Source: Thermoplasmatales archaeon | GTDB lineage: Archaea; Thermoplasmatota; Thermoplasmata; Thermoplasmatales; GCA-001856825 | DNA: 5,695 nucleotides | Direction of reading: 5' to 3' | Assembly (NCBI GenBank): GCA_014874235.1 | Contig: JACWAC010000083.1 | Coordinates: 1-5,695 of the forward strand | Part shown: positions 5,662 through 5,695 of the stretch, one piece after another | Position numbering within the stretch: the first letter of the stretch is position 1 | Layout of the letters: the number at the start of each line of letters is the position of its first letter | Translations under genes and position numbers: made by a program | The notes under the pieces: generated by a model | Database searches by the model: none | Told to the model about the DNA's origin: nothing | Seen by the model: only the letters and a program-made list of their open reading frames with translations

Positions 5662-5686
5662 ATTCCCCTTTCGTAAGATGGGGGAT
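5662..5686 (+). repeat. GC-rich hairpin near the right edge, possible IS605-type element end
   Basis: ATTCCCC (5662-5668) pairs with GGGGGAT (5680-5686) to form a 7-bp stem including one G-T pair, with an 11-nt loop. This is the only compact GC-rich hairpin in the AT-rich spacer beside mptD. In the plus strand the open frame from 5613 to the edge reads through the stem as SPFVRWGMK, a layout like the C-terminal end of TnpB genes of IS200/IS605-type elements, where the coding end overlaps the right-end hairpin. There is no room for the rest of a tnpB gene upstream because mptD occupies it, so at most a remnant or solo end is present. It may also be an ordinary leader or terminator hairpin. Confidence 0.25.
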
Positions 5687-5695
5687 GAAAGTGAG

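Noticed and set aside
1..5695. tRNA, rRNA, CRISPR array or long direct repeats
   Set aside because: Reading both strands, I saw no cloverleaf-like or T-arm sequence, no rRNA-like sequence and no regularly spaced repeats; coding genes fill nearly all the window.

Overview
The window is archaeal DNA. The diagnostic genes are two consecutive enzymes of ether-lipid synthesis (geranylgeranylglyceryl phosphate synthase and digeranylgeranylglyceryl phosphate synthase), an archaeal Trm1 tRNA methyltransferase, a THEP1-type NTPase and an archaeal-type dihydroneopterin aldolase (MptD family). Arginine is encoded mostly by AGG/AGA and isoleucine often by ATA. Several starts have an AT-rich box centred about 26-29 nt upstream and no clear Shine-Dalgarno, which suggests leaderless transcripts. 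Together with the short Trm1 and an L-lysine 6-transaminase, this fits a member of the Thermoplasmata, but that placement is inference and is not shown by any rRNA or other marker here.

Layout. Positions 1-128 are AT-rich and intergenic, apart from a possible C-terminal tail of an upstream gene ending at 56; they hold the lat promoter. On the plus strand come lat (129-1463) and a five-repeat TPR protein (1509-2126). From there to the right edge all recognised genes lie on the minus strand. In transcription order, right to left, they are mptD (5626-5237), THEP1 NTPase (5240-4701), trm1 (4704-3706), a 51-nt gap with a likely promoter, the UbiA-family lipid prenyltransferase (3654-2836) and the GGGP synthase (2839-2123). 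The TPR and GGGP synthase genes converge and overlap by 4 bp, their two stop codons sharing one CTAG.

How the genes work together. The lipid pair is coupled by an ATGA stop/start overlap: GGGP synthase attaches the first geranylgeranyl chain to glycerol-1-phosphate and the UbiA enzyme attaches the second. mptD, THEP1 and trm1 form a second unit with the same kind of 4-nt overlaps (ATGA, then TTGA), linking a pterin enzyme, a GTP/ATP-hydrolysing protein of unknown role and a tRNA G26 methyltransferase. The plus-strand genes appear separate, each with its own candidate promoter.

Most of the window is ordinary core archaeal gene content, and I found no clear sign of a new multi-gene system. The points most worth a second look are the loss of the Cys-rich zinc site from Trm1, the mptD-THEP1-trm1 overlap unit, the unresolved mptD start, and a hairpin at the extreme right edge that resembles the end of an IS200/IS605-type (TnpB) element.
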